In this document: in pieces, positions 24,546-32,583 of the stretch
Layout: every line of letters begins with the position of its first letter
Numbering within the stretch: position 1 is the stretch's first letter
Source of the DNA: Paludibacteraceae bacterium
GTDB lineage: Bacteria; Bacteroidota; Bacteroidia; Bacteroidales; Paludibacteraceae
Assembly (NCBI GenBank): GCA_017527495.1
Contig: JAFXPY010000032.1
Location: 1-47,571, forward strand
Direction: 5' to 3'
Length of the DNA stretch: 47,571 nucleotides
The notes under the pieces: generated by a model
Database searches by the model: none
The model's input: only the letters and a program-made list of their open reading frames with translations
What the model was told of the DNA's origin: nothing
Made by a program: the position numbers and the translations under genes

Positions 24546-25249
24546 ACCAGTGAGAAAGCCACTTCCATCATGTTGGTGAAAGAGTTTTGGCGTTCTTCAG
24601 CTGTTGTAACCTCACCTGTGAGAATATGGTCAGAAACGGTCAGAATACCGAGCGCACGATTGCCTGAGCGAGCAGCGTTCATATACAAAGCTGCCACTTC
24701 CATCTCAACAGCTAATACGCCCATATTCATCCACTTGTCGTTATGAGCATTCTCGCAGTAGAACATATCGCTCGAAACGACATTACCTACTTTGTAGTTA
24801 AAACCAAATTTTTCACAAGATTCAACAGCCTTTCGAACCAAATCGAAAGTAGCTATAGGTGCATATTGTCCGGGCAATTCAAACTGTGCAACATAGTTGG
24901 AATTGGTGCAGGCACCCATAGCAACAACTAAATCACCAACATGCAGGTCGTGATTGATCGAACCGGCAGAACCTACGCGTATGATGGTCTTTACACCGTA
25001 AAAATTATACAGTTCGTAGGTATAGATACCTATTGAAGGCATGCCCATACCATGTCCCATAACGCTGACGCGTTTGCCTTTGTGGGTGCCCGTAAAACCA
25101 AGCATTCCACGAACATTGTTGAATTGTACAGGATTTTCAAGAAATTTTTCAGCCATCAGCTTGGCACGCAACGGATCGCCTGCCATGATTACTGTTTCGG
25201 CTATCTCACCGAATTGAGCCCCAATATGGGGAGTTGGAGTGTTTGCCAT
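24542..25249 (-). CDS. deoD: Purine nucleoside phosphorylase, DeoD type
   Basis: A 235-residue hexameric phosphorylase that splits purine ribo- and deoxyribonucleosides with phosphate. Signatures: phosphate site around G-D-P-L-R-A, G-H-G-M-G-M-P-S-I-G-I-Y-T-Y-E-L, R-V-G-S-A-G-S-I, V-E-M-E-V-A-A-L-Y (nucleoside-binding Glu residues) and the S-D-H-I-L-T-G-E loop with the catalytic Asp. Full length. Single gene with its own promoter. Confidence 0.97.
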   Translation of the reverse strand: MANTPTPHIGAQFGEIAETVIMAGDPLRAKLMAEKFLENPVQFNNVRGMLGFTGTHKGKRVSVMGHGMGMPSIGIYTYELYNFYGVKTIIRVGSAGSINHDLHVGDLVVAMGACTNSNYVAQFELPGQYAPIATFDLVRKAVESCEKFGFNYKVGNVVSSDMFYCENAHNDKWMNMGVLAVEMEVAALYMNAARSGNRALGILTVSDHILTGEVTTAEERQNSFTNMMEVAFSLV

Positions 25250-25312
25250 GATAATTTTGAATGGTTAAAGTTAATATATGTTATTTTTTTGTCTTACTTG
25301 CCAAAAAGTCCG

Positions 25313-25344
25313 CAAAGTTACAAAAAAAGTTTGAGAATTGCAAA
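25313..25344 (-). promoter_or_regulatory. Promoter of deoD
   Basis: Minus strand: TTTG (25341-25344), 20-bp spacer, TAACTTTG (25313-25320). Confidence 0.85.
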
Positions 25345-25399
25345 TTTCTGTGAAAAAACACTTGTATCTAATCTCTAACTTCTCACTTCTTACCTCTAA

Positions 25400-25431
25400 T
25401 TTGTTAATTTGATAAAAAAGTTGTAACTTTG
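25400..25431 (+). promoter_or_regulatory. Promoter of the TlpA-DUF6029-Omp28 operon
   Basis: TTTG (25400-25403), 20-bp spacer, TAACTTTG (25424-25431) then C. The leader is about 20 nt, and no other promoter is seen before the operon terminator. Confidence 0.85.
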
Positions 25432-25455
25432 CACGCGTGATTAAATTGCAAAGGT

Positions 25456-25944
25456 ATGAAAAGATTGTTAATTTCTCTGGCTATTTTGCTATCCTTGTTT
25501 GGAAGTCAAGAACTTTATGCTCAGATTCCTAACCTCACTCTACGAGATATCAACGGGAAATCAGTAAATATACAGCAGCTGTGCAATAGTGGCAAACCCA
25601 CGATTATTTCCTTTTTTGCCACATGGTGTAAGCCCTGTCTGCGCGAACTGAACGCAATAGCTGATGTGTATGACGATTGGCAAGACGCAACAGGTGTCAA
25701 TATCATTGCTGTGAGTATCGACCGTGCACAAGATGTCGAAAAAGTAAAGCCTCTCGTTGACGGCAACAACTGGGACTACCTCGTATTGCTCGATACCAAC
25801 AACGAACTTATGCGCCAAATGCAAGTTCAAGCCGTGCCACATCTCTTCGTCATTGACGGAAAAGGCAAAATCATCGAACAGCATAATGGCTATACCGACG
25901 GCGAAGAAACTAATCTGTATAAAACACTGCTTCGCATAAAATGA
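25456..25944 (+). CDS. TlpA/ResA-like periplasmic thioredoxin
   Basis: A 162-residue exported thioredoxin-fold protein. A signal peptide ends near L-Y-A/Q (residue 22/23); there is no lipobox Cys, so it should be soluble in the periplasm. The active site W-C-K-P-C has Cys58 and Cys61, and the cis-Pro motif V-P-H-L-F is at about 135. TlpA/ResA proteins reduce disulfides of exported proteins. It is first in an operon of four overlapping genes whose next products are a barrel and two CXXC lipoproteins, which are plausible redox partners. An extra Cys43 (Q-L-C-N-S) is present. Confidence 0.93.
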   Translation: MKRLLISLAILLSLFGSQELYAQIPNLTLRDINGKSVNIQQLCNSGKPTIISFFATWCKPCLRELNAIADVYDDWQDATGVNIIAVSIDRAQDVEKVKPLVDGNNWDYLVLLDTNNELMRQMQVQAVPHLFVIDGKGKIIEQHNGYTDGEETNLYKTLLRIK

Positions 25945-27542
25945 AAAAATGTATTATAGTCATACTGCTCTGTTTCTGTGCATTGACATCTTTTGCTGAT
26001 GTGTCGCTCAATGGAGGTATTCAGCATGATGGACTTTTCGGATTTAACGACCAAGCACTCAATGCAAATTACGACTTTCCATATTTGAGCAATACCTATC
26101 TCAATCTTGGAATGCAAAGCACGTACGTTGCAGCAGGATTGCGTCTTGAGCTTATGCCAAAACCATTGCAGGGTTACGAGACTTCTTTTGCCGGTGCAGG
26201 TGTAGGTAATCTTTTTGTGCAAGCAAACTATAAATGGCTTCGTCTGACTTTAGGAGATGTCTATGCGCAATATGGAAGTGGTTTTGTTCTCCGACTTTAC
26301 GAAGACCGAGCCTTAGGTATCGACAACTCTTTGAGAGGTGCAAAATTGGAGCTGACGCCATTTCGCGGCATAAATATAGAGGCCATCGGAGGTAAACAAC
26401 GAGTGTATTGGAACTGCTATGACAACACATCATGGAACCTCGACTATACCCAAGGCGCTGTCGTGGGAGGAAATATGGAATTGCAAATCGACCAGTGGAG
26501 CAATACCATGCAAGAAAACAACATAGGTCTGTTGCTGGGCGCGTCATACGTGAGCCGTTATCAACCTATGGACACTATAATCGCATCTTATTCGCCTCTG
26601 ACAATGTATAATCTGCCGGTTTGGACTGCCGCAGCCGATGTGCGTGCCAAACTGAGAATACAGGACTTCAGCCTTTTGGTGGAATATGCACGCAAAGCCA
26701 ACGACCCATCTGTCGAAAATCAAATTTCATATAATGACGGAGAAGCACTATTACTTTCAGGTGCATGGTCAAGAAAAGGACTGAGTATTGTGGCCCAAAT
26801 CAAACGAAGCGAAAATATGTCGTTCCGTAGCGACCGCATGGCACGAGGCAATGCAGCAATGATTAACTACCTCCCCGCCTTTACAACAACTCACACTTAT
26901 GCTCTTGCTGCTCTCTATCCCTATGCCACACAAACTCTTGGCGAATGGGCATGGCAGGGAGAAGTAAGATATACAGCAAAGAAAAATACTCCATTCGGGG
27001 GCAAATATGGAACGACGCTCAACCTGAATTTTGCTCATGTCCGTGGTTTGGGCAAAGGCTGGTTTGGCGTGAGTGAACAACCATATTACACCGATGTACA
27101 CCTCGAATTACATAAACGTTGCTCACAAAATTGGTGGATAAACGCAATGTACATGTATCAAACATACAACCAAACAGTTGTTGAAGGACATGGCGACTTG
27201 ATTAGAGCCAATATTTTTGTAGCAGATGTGAAGTATAAAGTGTCAGACAATGTCTCAATGAGAGCCGAAGCACAATATCTCTTTTCGCGTCAAGCAGAAG
27301 GACAATGGGTGTTCGGACTCTATGAATTGGCACTCTGGCAAAAACTGACATTCACTCTTTCAGATATGTTCAATATCGGAGGAGAAAACTATTGGCAGGC
27401 AGGCGCAACATACCAGACAGCCGGACACCGGCTCCAAGTCAGCTATGTGCGACAACGAGCCGGCTACAACTGCACCGGTGGGGTATGCCGATATGTACCA
27501 GCACAAAAAGGATTTAGTCTGAATTATACTTACAACTTCTGA
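25941..27542 (+). CDS. DUF6029-family outer-membrane beta-barrel protein
   Basis: A 533-residue protein with a signal peptide (to about F-A/D, residue 19). The mature part is a repeating pattern of amphipathic strands ending in Y-N-F, as for an outer-membrane barrel. Features include G-G-I-Q-H-D-G-L-F-G at the start, G-D-V-Y-A-Q-Y-G-S-G-F-V-L-R-L-Y-E-D-R-A-L-G-I-D-N-S, and near the end a cysteine pair C-T-G-G-V-C-R-Y-V-P. I assign DUF6029 by these patterns. It overlaps both neighbours (4 bp with the thioredoxin, 1 bp with the Omp28 gene). No function is known; its Cys pair could be a target of the operon's thioredoxin. Confidence 0.85.
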   Translation: MKKCIIVILLCFCALTSFADVSLNGGIQHDGLFGFNDQALNANYDFPYLSNTYLNLGMQSTYVAAGLRLELMPKPLQGYETSFAGAGVGNLFVQANYKWLRLTLGDVYAQYGSGFVLRLYEDRALGIDNSLRGAKLELTPFRGINIEAIGGKQRVYWNCYDNTSWNLDYTQGAVVGGNMELQIDQWSNTMQENNIGLLLGASYVSRYQPMDTIIASYSPLTMYNLPVWTAAADVRAKLRIQDFSLLVEYARKANDPSVENQISYNDGEALLLSGAWSRKGLSIVAQIKRSENMSFRSDRMARGNAAMINYLPAFTTTHTYALAALYPYATQTLGEWAWQGEVRYTAKKNTPFGGKYGTTLNLNFAHVRGLGKGWFGVSEQPYYTDVHLELHKRCSQNWWINAMYMYQTYNQTVVEGHGDLIRANIFVADVKYKVSDNVSMRAEAQYLFSRQAEGQWVFGLYELALWQKLTFTLSDMFNIGGENYWQAGATYQTAGHRLQVSYVRQRAGYNCTGGVCRYVPAQKGFSLNYTYNF

Positions 27543-28696
27543 TGAAAAAGTTTATATTTGCATATCTCTCTATAGCATTTTTGGCAGCATGTCAGGTTAT
27601 CCCGGAAGACAAGCGCACCATAGCTATTGACCAAAAAACTGGCGAAGCAACAGTGTTGCTCACCGAATTTACCGGTGTAGGGTGTGTCAATTGCCCAAAT
27701 GCAGCTCAAGAAGCAGAAAAACTCAAACAGACATTAGGTAATCAATTAGTAGTGGTGGCTATGCATCCGGCAAGCAACCCATTTACAAAGGCCGTCGAGG
27801 AATATGATTACACCGCCCCTGCTGCCGACGAGTATTACCGCTATTTTCAGGGAACTCCGTCAACGCCATTCCCTACCGGAGTAATCAATTTCATGAAAAT
27901 AGATGACAGCTATTTTCAAGACTATACCGCATGGGGAAATAATATATTGAAACAACTCAATCAGAAATCGGAAGCTTCTCTCGACATGGATGTCAATCTG
28001 CAAAACAGAAAACTGACAATAGAGACAAAAGTCCAATCGGAACGTGAATATTCTCTATTGCTCTGGCTCGTAGAGAGCAATATCAATGGAGCACAAATGA
28101 TGCCTGATGGAAGTCTCAATACAGATTACATACACAATCATGTATTTCGTGAAGCACTCAATGGCGTTTGGGGCGAAAAAATACAAGCGAACGGATTTGC
28201 AACAGGCGAGTATGATATGTCAAACAAATATGACCTGAACAATTGTGCGATTGTCGGTGTCTTGCTTGATGACGACAAACAAGTCGTTGCGGTCAATGAA
28301 ATAAGTTTTCCCGACCAACAAACTAAGTTTCTCTTTTCAATCAATGGCATCGGAGATATAACCAATGACACCGTAATCGAGGTGTCTAATGTGCAAATTA
28401 ATCCTTTAACCAAACGTCCGGAAATAGAGTTGCATGGTATGCTGGCATACGAAGGAACATTGAAAATTAATATCGACCGTGACAATTCTGATTCTGACGA
28501 CCAGTTCTGTTGCGGTGATAAATGCACAAGTACTAATTGGGAAAAACATCAAGAAATGAGTTTCTCAATAAATGGAATAAGTAGCTGGTTTACGCATGTT
28601 GCTTTCGACCAGCCTGCTGAATATACTATTCGCTACACATTAAATGCAGATAGTGAAAAACCTGTAAGTTTAACAATCAAATATATATACAAATGA
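27542..28696 (+). CDS. Omp28-family surface lipoprotein with CXXC
   Basis: A 384-residue lipoprotein (lipobox A-A-C, Cys17). Residues ~30-140 form a thioredoxin-like domain with T-E-F-T-G-V-G-C-V-N-C-P (Cys48, Cys51) and a P-S-T-P-F-P-T cis-Pro-like segment. A beta-rich Omp28 domain follows (~150-260; W-L-V-E-S-N-I-N-G, H-N-H-V-F-R-E). The C-terminal part has a further C-C-G-D-K-C cluster, possibly a disulfide knot. The start overlaps the DUF6029 stop (TGATGA) and the end overlaps the next gene by 4 bp. Role unknown; adhesin or redox function are both possible. Confidence 0.87.
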   Translation: MKKFIFAYLSIAFLAACQVIPEDKRTIAIDQKTGEATVLLTEFTGVGCVNCPNAAQEAEKLKQTLGNQLVVVAMHPASNPFTKAVEEYDYTAPAADEYYRYFQGTPSTPFPTGVINFMKIDDSYFQDYTAWGNNILKQLNQKSEASLDMDVNLQNRKLTIETKVQSEREYSLLLWLVESNINGAQMMPDGSLNTDYIHNHVFREALNGVWGEKIQANGFATGEYDMSNKYDLNNCAIVGVLLDDDKQVVAVNEISFPDQQTKFLFSINGIGDITNDTVIEVSNVQINPLTKRPEIELHGMLAYEGTLKINIDRDNSDSDDQFCCGDKCTSTNWEKHQEMSFSINGISSWFTHVAFDQPAEYTIRYTLNADSEKPVSLTIKYIYK

Positions 28697-30192
28697 AAAA
28701 AAGTATTTTTAGCCTACTAACTATAGTAGCATTAATGACAATTGCAGTTGGTTGCAGCAAAAAAACTGAACCTGATGCTCCGGCAAAAACTAACGATTCA
28801 ATCCCTGCCGGGAAAAATGATACAACTATCAACAAAGACACTACAGACACGACTGTTATTATCCCTGAAGTGAAATCATTTCCGCGCAAGCAAATGATTG
28901 AACATTTCACAGGTCAAACATGTGGTTATTGCCCTGATGCTATGGATGCTATAAGCAGTGTTTTGAAAGCAAACCCTGATAAATATGTGTGGTTGAGCAA
29001 CCATGCAGGATTTGCAGACGATAGTTTCACAATCACTGAATCAAAGAAAATTGTGTCTAAATTTGGTGTGAATTTTGCACCTGCAATGATGCTTAATCGT
29101 ACCAAATGCTCCTATTCTGACTCCGACGGTAAACATAATGATTTGGTATTCCATCCCGGTTACTTACCGAGTATCGTAAAATCGCAAATAACCGAAACAG
29201 CACCTTTGTCAGTTGAAATAGCAACAGAAATGAGTGGTAATCAGTTGGCAATAAAAGTCGATGGAGAAGTGTCTGACACAACCGAACAACTCTTGCTTAT
29301 TGTCGCAGTTAAAGAAAGTGGTTTGCATGGTCCGCAGTCTGACTACTACAATACATGGGAAGGTTGGGAAGATTATATCCACTCAAATGTGGTGCGTAAG
29401 TATGTGAGCAATTATCTTGGCGACACAGTCAAACTCAGCGGCTACAACTATACACAAGAATATACACTCGATTGGAACACAGCATGGAACGCCGAAAATA
29501 GTAGCGTAGTTGCCTATATTATCGGACCGAAAGGCAATGTTGTGAATGCCAATCAAGCACCTGTTATTGAAGGAACAGCCGGAGGTAACGATATCGACCA
29601 CGAGGGTGTTACGAGAGTAGAAGTGCCAGAAACATATCCGGAAGATGGTGATACTCCTGCCGGAGGGCAAAATGTTACCTTCGCTAAAGCCGAATTTTCC
29701 TATGCCGGCAAATTCTCTAATGGCAATAAAGTTCTTTTGCTCGATTTGTCAACCGACAAATTAGTCAGATATGATGGCAATCCATGCTTTATATATGCTC
29801 GTTTGTTTGTTGTATTGAACTCAAGTGCAAGCACCAACACATTGCCTAATGGCACATACTCATTCTCTGATGATATGACTCCGGGAACTGTATGGGCAGG
29901 ATATAAAGACGAAGCATCTTATTCTATGGGTGGCTCATCGTTATACTATGCACAGGTAAGTTATCTGCAGAATTATGGCTATGTTATAGGTGCACAATGG
30001 TTGCTCACAGCCGGTGGAACACTTACTATTGCTGATGGCTCAATAACCTACGAGACCACAAACTTGCATGGCACAACCATGAAAGGTTCATTCTTTGGCG
30101 TTGCTACTTACACAACCGCACCGATGCAAAAACGCCAAAGTACAAATGTGCCTTTTGCCCCTAAAGCAGAAAAATTTGAAGTCTGCAAATAA
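28693..30192 (+). CDS. Second Omp28-type lipoprotein with CXXC
   Basis: A 499-residue lipoprotein (A-V-G-C, Cys21) with a Thr/Asp-rich linker (~22-60). A thioredoxin-like domain carries E-H-F-T-G-Q-T-C-G-Y-C-P (Cys77, Cys80) and a cis-Pro segment F-A-P-A-M-M-L-N-R. An Omp28 domain follows (~160-280; V-A-V-K-E-S-G-L-H-G-P, H-S-N-V-V-R-K). An additional ~190-residue C-terminal beta-domain (from about N-V-T-F-A-K-A-E) is absent from the upstream Omp28 protein. The two genes are diverged paralogues in tandem. Last gene of the operon, with a terminator 68 bp after the stop. Confidence 0.85.
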   Translation: MKKSIFSLLTIVALMTIAVGCSKKTEPDAPAKTNDSIPAGKNDTTINKDTTDTTVIIPEVKSFPRKQMIEHFTGQTCGYCPDAMDAISSVLKANPDKYVWLSNHAGFADDSFTITESKKIVSKFGVNFAPAMMLNRTKCSYSDSDGKHNDLVFHPGYLPSIVKSQITETAPLSVEIATEMSGNQLAIKVDGEVSDTTEQLLLIVAVKESGLHGPQSDYYNTWEGWEDYIHSNVVRKYVSNYLGDTVKLSGYNYTQEYTLDWNTAWNAENSSVVAYIIGPKGNVVNANQAPVIEGTAGGNDIDHEGVTRVEVPETYPEDGDTPAGGQNVTFAKAEFSYAGKFSNGNKVLLLDLSTDKLVRYDGNPCFIYARLFVVLNSSASTNTLPNGTYSFSDDMTPGTVWAGYKDEASYSMGGSSLYYAQVSYLQNYGYVIGAQWLLTAGGTLTIADGSITYETTNLHGTTMKGSFFGVATYTTAPMQKRQSTNVPFAPKAEKFEVCK

Positions 30193-30259
30193 GGAATCTA
30201 AAAGGATTAAATGATATAGCTAAATCATTAGTATCTTGCTGAATTAATCAGTGAATAAA

Positions 30260-30300
30260 AACAACAGCAGTGAGACTCAACTTACTGCTGTTGTTTTTTT
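30260..30300 (+). terminator. Terminator of the TlpA-Omp28 operon
   Basis: A 12-bp perfect stem (30260-30271 with 30284-30295) followed by a T-run. Confidence 0.95.
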
Positions 30301-30383
30301 CAACTTAACAATTCCCTAACATGAAAACATAGATTCAGTCCGCAAAGTTGGTGATAGAATCCATATTTGACACCAAGAAAGTA

Positions 30384-30482
30384 TTATGATACTTTTGGTT
30401 CGATTGTCCTGATTATTTTTGCCGGATTACCGCCAACGATAGTGTTTACCGGTACGTCTTTTGGTTCTAATTCCCTATATTC
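30384..30482 (-). pseudogene. C-terminal remnant of a hexapeptide-repeat acetyltransferase
   Basis: Reading the minus strand in one frame up to a TAA stop at 30384-30386 gives E-L-E-P-K-D-V-P-V-N-T-I-V-G-G-N-P-A-K-I, then I-R-T-I-E-P-K-V-S. The D-V-P-x-N-T-I-V-G-G-N-P-A-K segment is the hallmark end of left-handed beta-helix O-acetyltransferases (maltose/galactoside acetyltransferase type). The body of the gene is missing: upstream the frame meets the terminator hairpin at 30499-30528 and the DUF5692 gene. It is probably what a deletion left behind. Confidence 0.75.
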
Positions 30483-30498
30483 TAATGGTGATAAAACA

Positions 30499-30528
30499 AA
30501 AAAAAGGTACCATTGCGGTACCTTTTTT
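30499..30528 (-). terminator. Terminator of the hypB-DUF5692 operon
   Basis: GGTACC (30506-30511) pairs with GGTACC (30517-30522) around a five-base loop, extended by an A-run and a T-run; it can act on both strands. It is 18 bp from the DUF5692 stop. Confidence 0.9.
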
Positions 30529-30546
30529 GTTTTGAAAAAGAGATGT

Positions 30547-31647
30547 TTAGTTTATTTCTGCGCGAGCAATAGCGTCTTTGTAGTATTGTTGGTCAACAAA
30601 GACATCTTCTTTGTAAGGATTGATATGGCGTTTCTTTGCCTGAACGCAGATGTAGCACAGAGCAACGGCGTTGGTTATGAGAGCTAATGCACTGATAACA
30701 AGCATCATTGTCGGGTTGGCAGCGGTTGCGCCAACAGCTTCAACTGTTGTACCTGTAGCAGCGGCTTCGCCACCGGCGGCAGCATAGATAGCTGTTACGG
30801 TGTCAATACCGTTTACGTATTGTACTGGCAATACAGCCCAGTTGAATGCTTGGAAACCATCCTTGAATGTCTCTTGGAACAATGGGAACACTTGTGCGAA
30901 CATGCACCAGATTGCCAATGTGTTAGCACGGTTTTGAATCCAACCACCGCGGTTCCAAAGCAAAGCGGCAACAGTAGGAGCAAGCAACAGTGCAATACCG
31001 CAGTACCAGCTGTGAGTTGGCAGGCAGTTGTAGGTATATGCAAAGTTCCAAATGTCATATACAAGGATATATACCCATGTCATGTCTGCCCAAATCATAT
31101 CCTTACGATCTTTTGAAGGATATACATTCCACCATGCTGTCATACAGAAGATATTGAGCAAGCCGGCAAGACCATTGAACACATTGTGCCAACCACCATA
31201 GAGCCAAACGCCTTCTGATGAGAGCCACCATTTGTTCCAACCCATAACGGCTGACTCAAAATCAGAAACAACAGCAATCAAAATGTTGATAGCTACGATG
31301 ATGAACGGGAATGGTTTGAACCAATGTTGTTTTCCAATACCCCATTCGTACTTAATCATCATGAAGCCGATACATCCTGTCAGAGCAGCGTAGAGCTTGG
31401 CATAGTGGAACCAGCCGTTCATATAGACATGTGTCTGGTTGTTCACTGCCCATTCTGCACCCATGCGAGCACCAACGGCAATAGCTATGAAATAAGCTGT
31501 CAGTGCCAAAGGAATGGCAAAGAAAGTGATGGCACCGCCCCATTTTGTGCGGCGCGCAAACTCATTGAAGAGAATAAGTCCTACGAGGACTGCAAGTAGC
31601 ATTGCCCATTGAACAAGGGCATGCTCTCCGTAAACTTGAAAGAACAT
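30547..31647 (-). CDS. Polytopic membrane protein, probable DUF5692 family
   Basis: A 366-residue inner-membrane protein with about nine hydrophobic segments rich in Trp, Tyr and His (for example F-H-Y-A-K-L-Y-A-A-L-T-G-C, Y-G-G-W-H-N-V-F-N-G-L-A-G-L, P-T-H-S-W-Y-C-G-I-A). Between the last two helices is an Ala/Gly/Thr-rich loop (~290-315). The tail is charged. I believe it belongs to DUF5692, whose function is unknown. It is last of the hypB operon. Conserved His and Trp in membrane segments would suit a cofactor or proton path, but that is speculation. Confidence 0.7.
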   Translation of the reverse strand: MFFQVYGEHALVQWAMLLAVLVGLILFNEFARRTKWGGAITFFAIPLALTAYFIAIAVGARMGAEWAVNNQTHVYMNGWFHYAKLYAALTGCIGFMMIKYEWGIGKQHWFKPFPFIIVAINILIAVVSDFESAVMGWNKWWLSSEGVWLYGGWHNVFNGLAGLLNIFCMTAWWNVYPSKDRKDMIWADMTWVYILVYDIWNFAYTYNCLPTHSWYCGIALLLAPTVAALLWNRGGWIQNRANTLAIWCMFAQVFPLFQETFKDGFQAFNWAVLPVQYVNGIDTVTAIYAAAGGEAAATGTTVEAVGATAANPTMMLVISALALITNAVALCYICVQAKKRHINPYKEDVFVDQQYYKDAIARAEIN

Positions 31648-31757
31648 AATTTTGTTTGTTTTTAGTTAGTTATTATTATTTTGTGGTTTTACAAATGAAA
31701 GAAGTTGGTTAAATTGTCGTTTTCGATATGTCGAAATAGTGAAATATCGAATACCTT

Positions 31758-32093
31758 TCAATTTTCAATTTTCAACTTTCCAGCTCTTTCTTTGGCGTAT
31801 GACCATGCAACCCAAATAGCTGTTACTATTACTGACATCGGTAGTCCGACGGTTAGCATTTCATGGAGCATAACGCTGCCTCCGCCTGCTGTCTCAAGAG
31901 CAGTGAAAAAGGGAAAACGCCATGTGAGCTCGCCATTGATGATATGGTCAACAATGAGCATTACTGAACCTCCCCAGAGCATTTTTTCGAGGGTAGGCAG
32001 GTTGCGACTAAGAAAAGTATCTTTTTCTGTCGCATATTTGCGGTAAGCCGATGTGGCAGCCGCCTGTACAAGTGGTACTACAAAACAAGACAT
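31758..32093 (-). CDS. Small integral membrane protein
   Basis: A 111-residue protein with about three hydrophobic segments: one at the N-terminus (V-V-P-L-V-Q-A-A-A), one at about 40-55 (G-G-S-V-M-L-I-V-D-H-I-I-N-G-E) and one near the C-terminus (V-I-V-T-A-I-W-V-A-W-S-Y). The motif W-G-G-S-V-M-L-I-V-D-H, and later G-G-G-S-V-M-L-H-E-M, suggests an internal duplication of G-G-S-V-M-L-x-x-(D/E). The gene lies between hypA (30 bp) and the DUF5692 gene (110 bp) on the same strand. Function unknown; likely partner of the neighbouring membrane protein. Confidence 0.75.
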   Translation of the reverse strand: MSCFVVPLVQAAATSAYRKYATEKDTFLSRNLPTLEKMLWGGSVMLIVDHIINGELTWRFPFFTALETAGGGSVMLHEMLTVGLPMSVIVTAIWVAWSYAKERAGKLKIEN

Positions 32094-32123
32094 ACTGATA
32101 TTTACTATTTAATTATTTACTAT

Positions 32124-32474
32124 TTAATTATTTGGAACAATAATCTCTCTAATTTCCACTTCTCTGCCATGCAGAAGCCATGTGCGAGTACTTCCGCAGT
32201 GCGGACATATCTTACCATGTGCCACTGTAGGATATTCTTTGCCGCAATCATCACAATGTGTTACTGCAGGTATGGTGTTAATCTCTAATTGACAGCCTTT
32301 CAATATTTCTTCTTTATCTGCAGCCCAGCGCCAACAATCGGTCAAGTATTCAGGCACAATAGTTGATACTTCGCCTATATCCATAACAACGGACACCACG
32401 CGCTTAAGAGCATTCTCCTCTGCCACCTTCTTGACATCGCGTATGATATAAAATACTATCCCTAATTCGTGCAT
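32124..32474 (-). CDS. hypA: Nickel metallochaperone HypA
   Basis: A 116-residue HypA/HybF protein that delivers Ni2+, classically to [NiFe] hydrogenase or urease. The N-terminal M-H-E with the nickel-binding His2 is intact. The zinc site has two CXXC pairs, Cys74/Cys77 and Cys90/Cys93. Full family length. It lies 109 bp after the oxidoreductase gene in the same operon as hypB; hypCDEF and hydrogenase structural genes are absent from the window. Confidence 0.95.
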   Translation of the reverse strand: MHELGIVFYIIRDVKKVAEENALKRVVSVVMDIGEVSTIVPEYLTDCWRWAADKEEILKGCQLEINTIPAVTHCDDCGKEYPTVAHGKICPHCGSTRTWLLHGREVEIREIIVPNN

Positions 32475-32583
32475 GATAAAAGTGAATGTTATTGATCTTC
32501 GCTGTTGTGGTAAATGAATAAATAAATCAAATGTCTAAATAAATGAACAAATGGCAAATGAACAAATGGCCCAATATTTTGTG

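Larger units (their letters stand above)
30193..30546. other. Intergenic with fossil gene tail between two terminators
   Basis: Convergent intergenic region. It has the operon terminator at 30260-30300, a fragment of an acetyltransferase gene (30384-30482, minus strand), decayed TTCCCTAAC/TTCCCTAT half-hairpins at 30312-30325 and 30471-30480, and a terminator at 30499-30528. Confidence 0.65.

Noticed and set aside
30367-30687. 106-codon plus-strand ORF
   Set aside because: Its F-A-G-L-P-P-T-I-V-F-T-G-T segment is the antisense of the acetyltransferase fossil on the minus strand and it runs into the DUF5692 gene.
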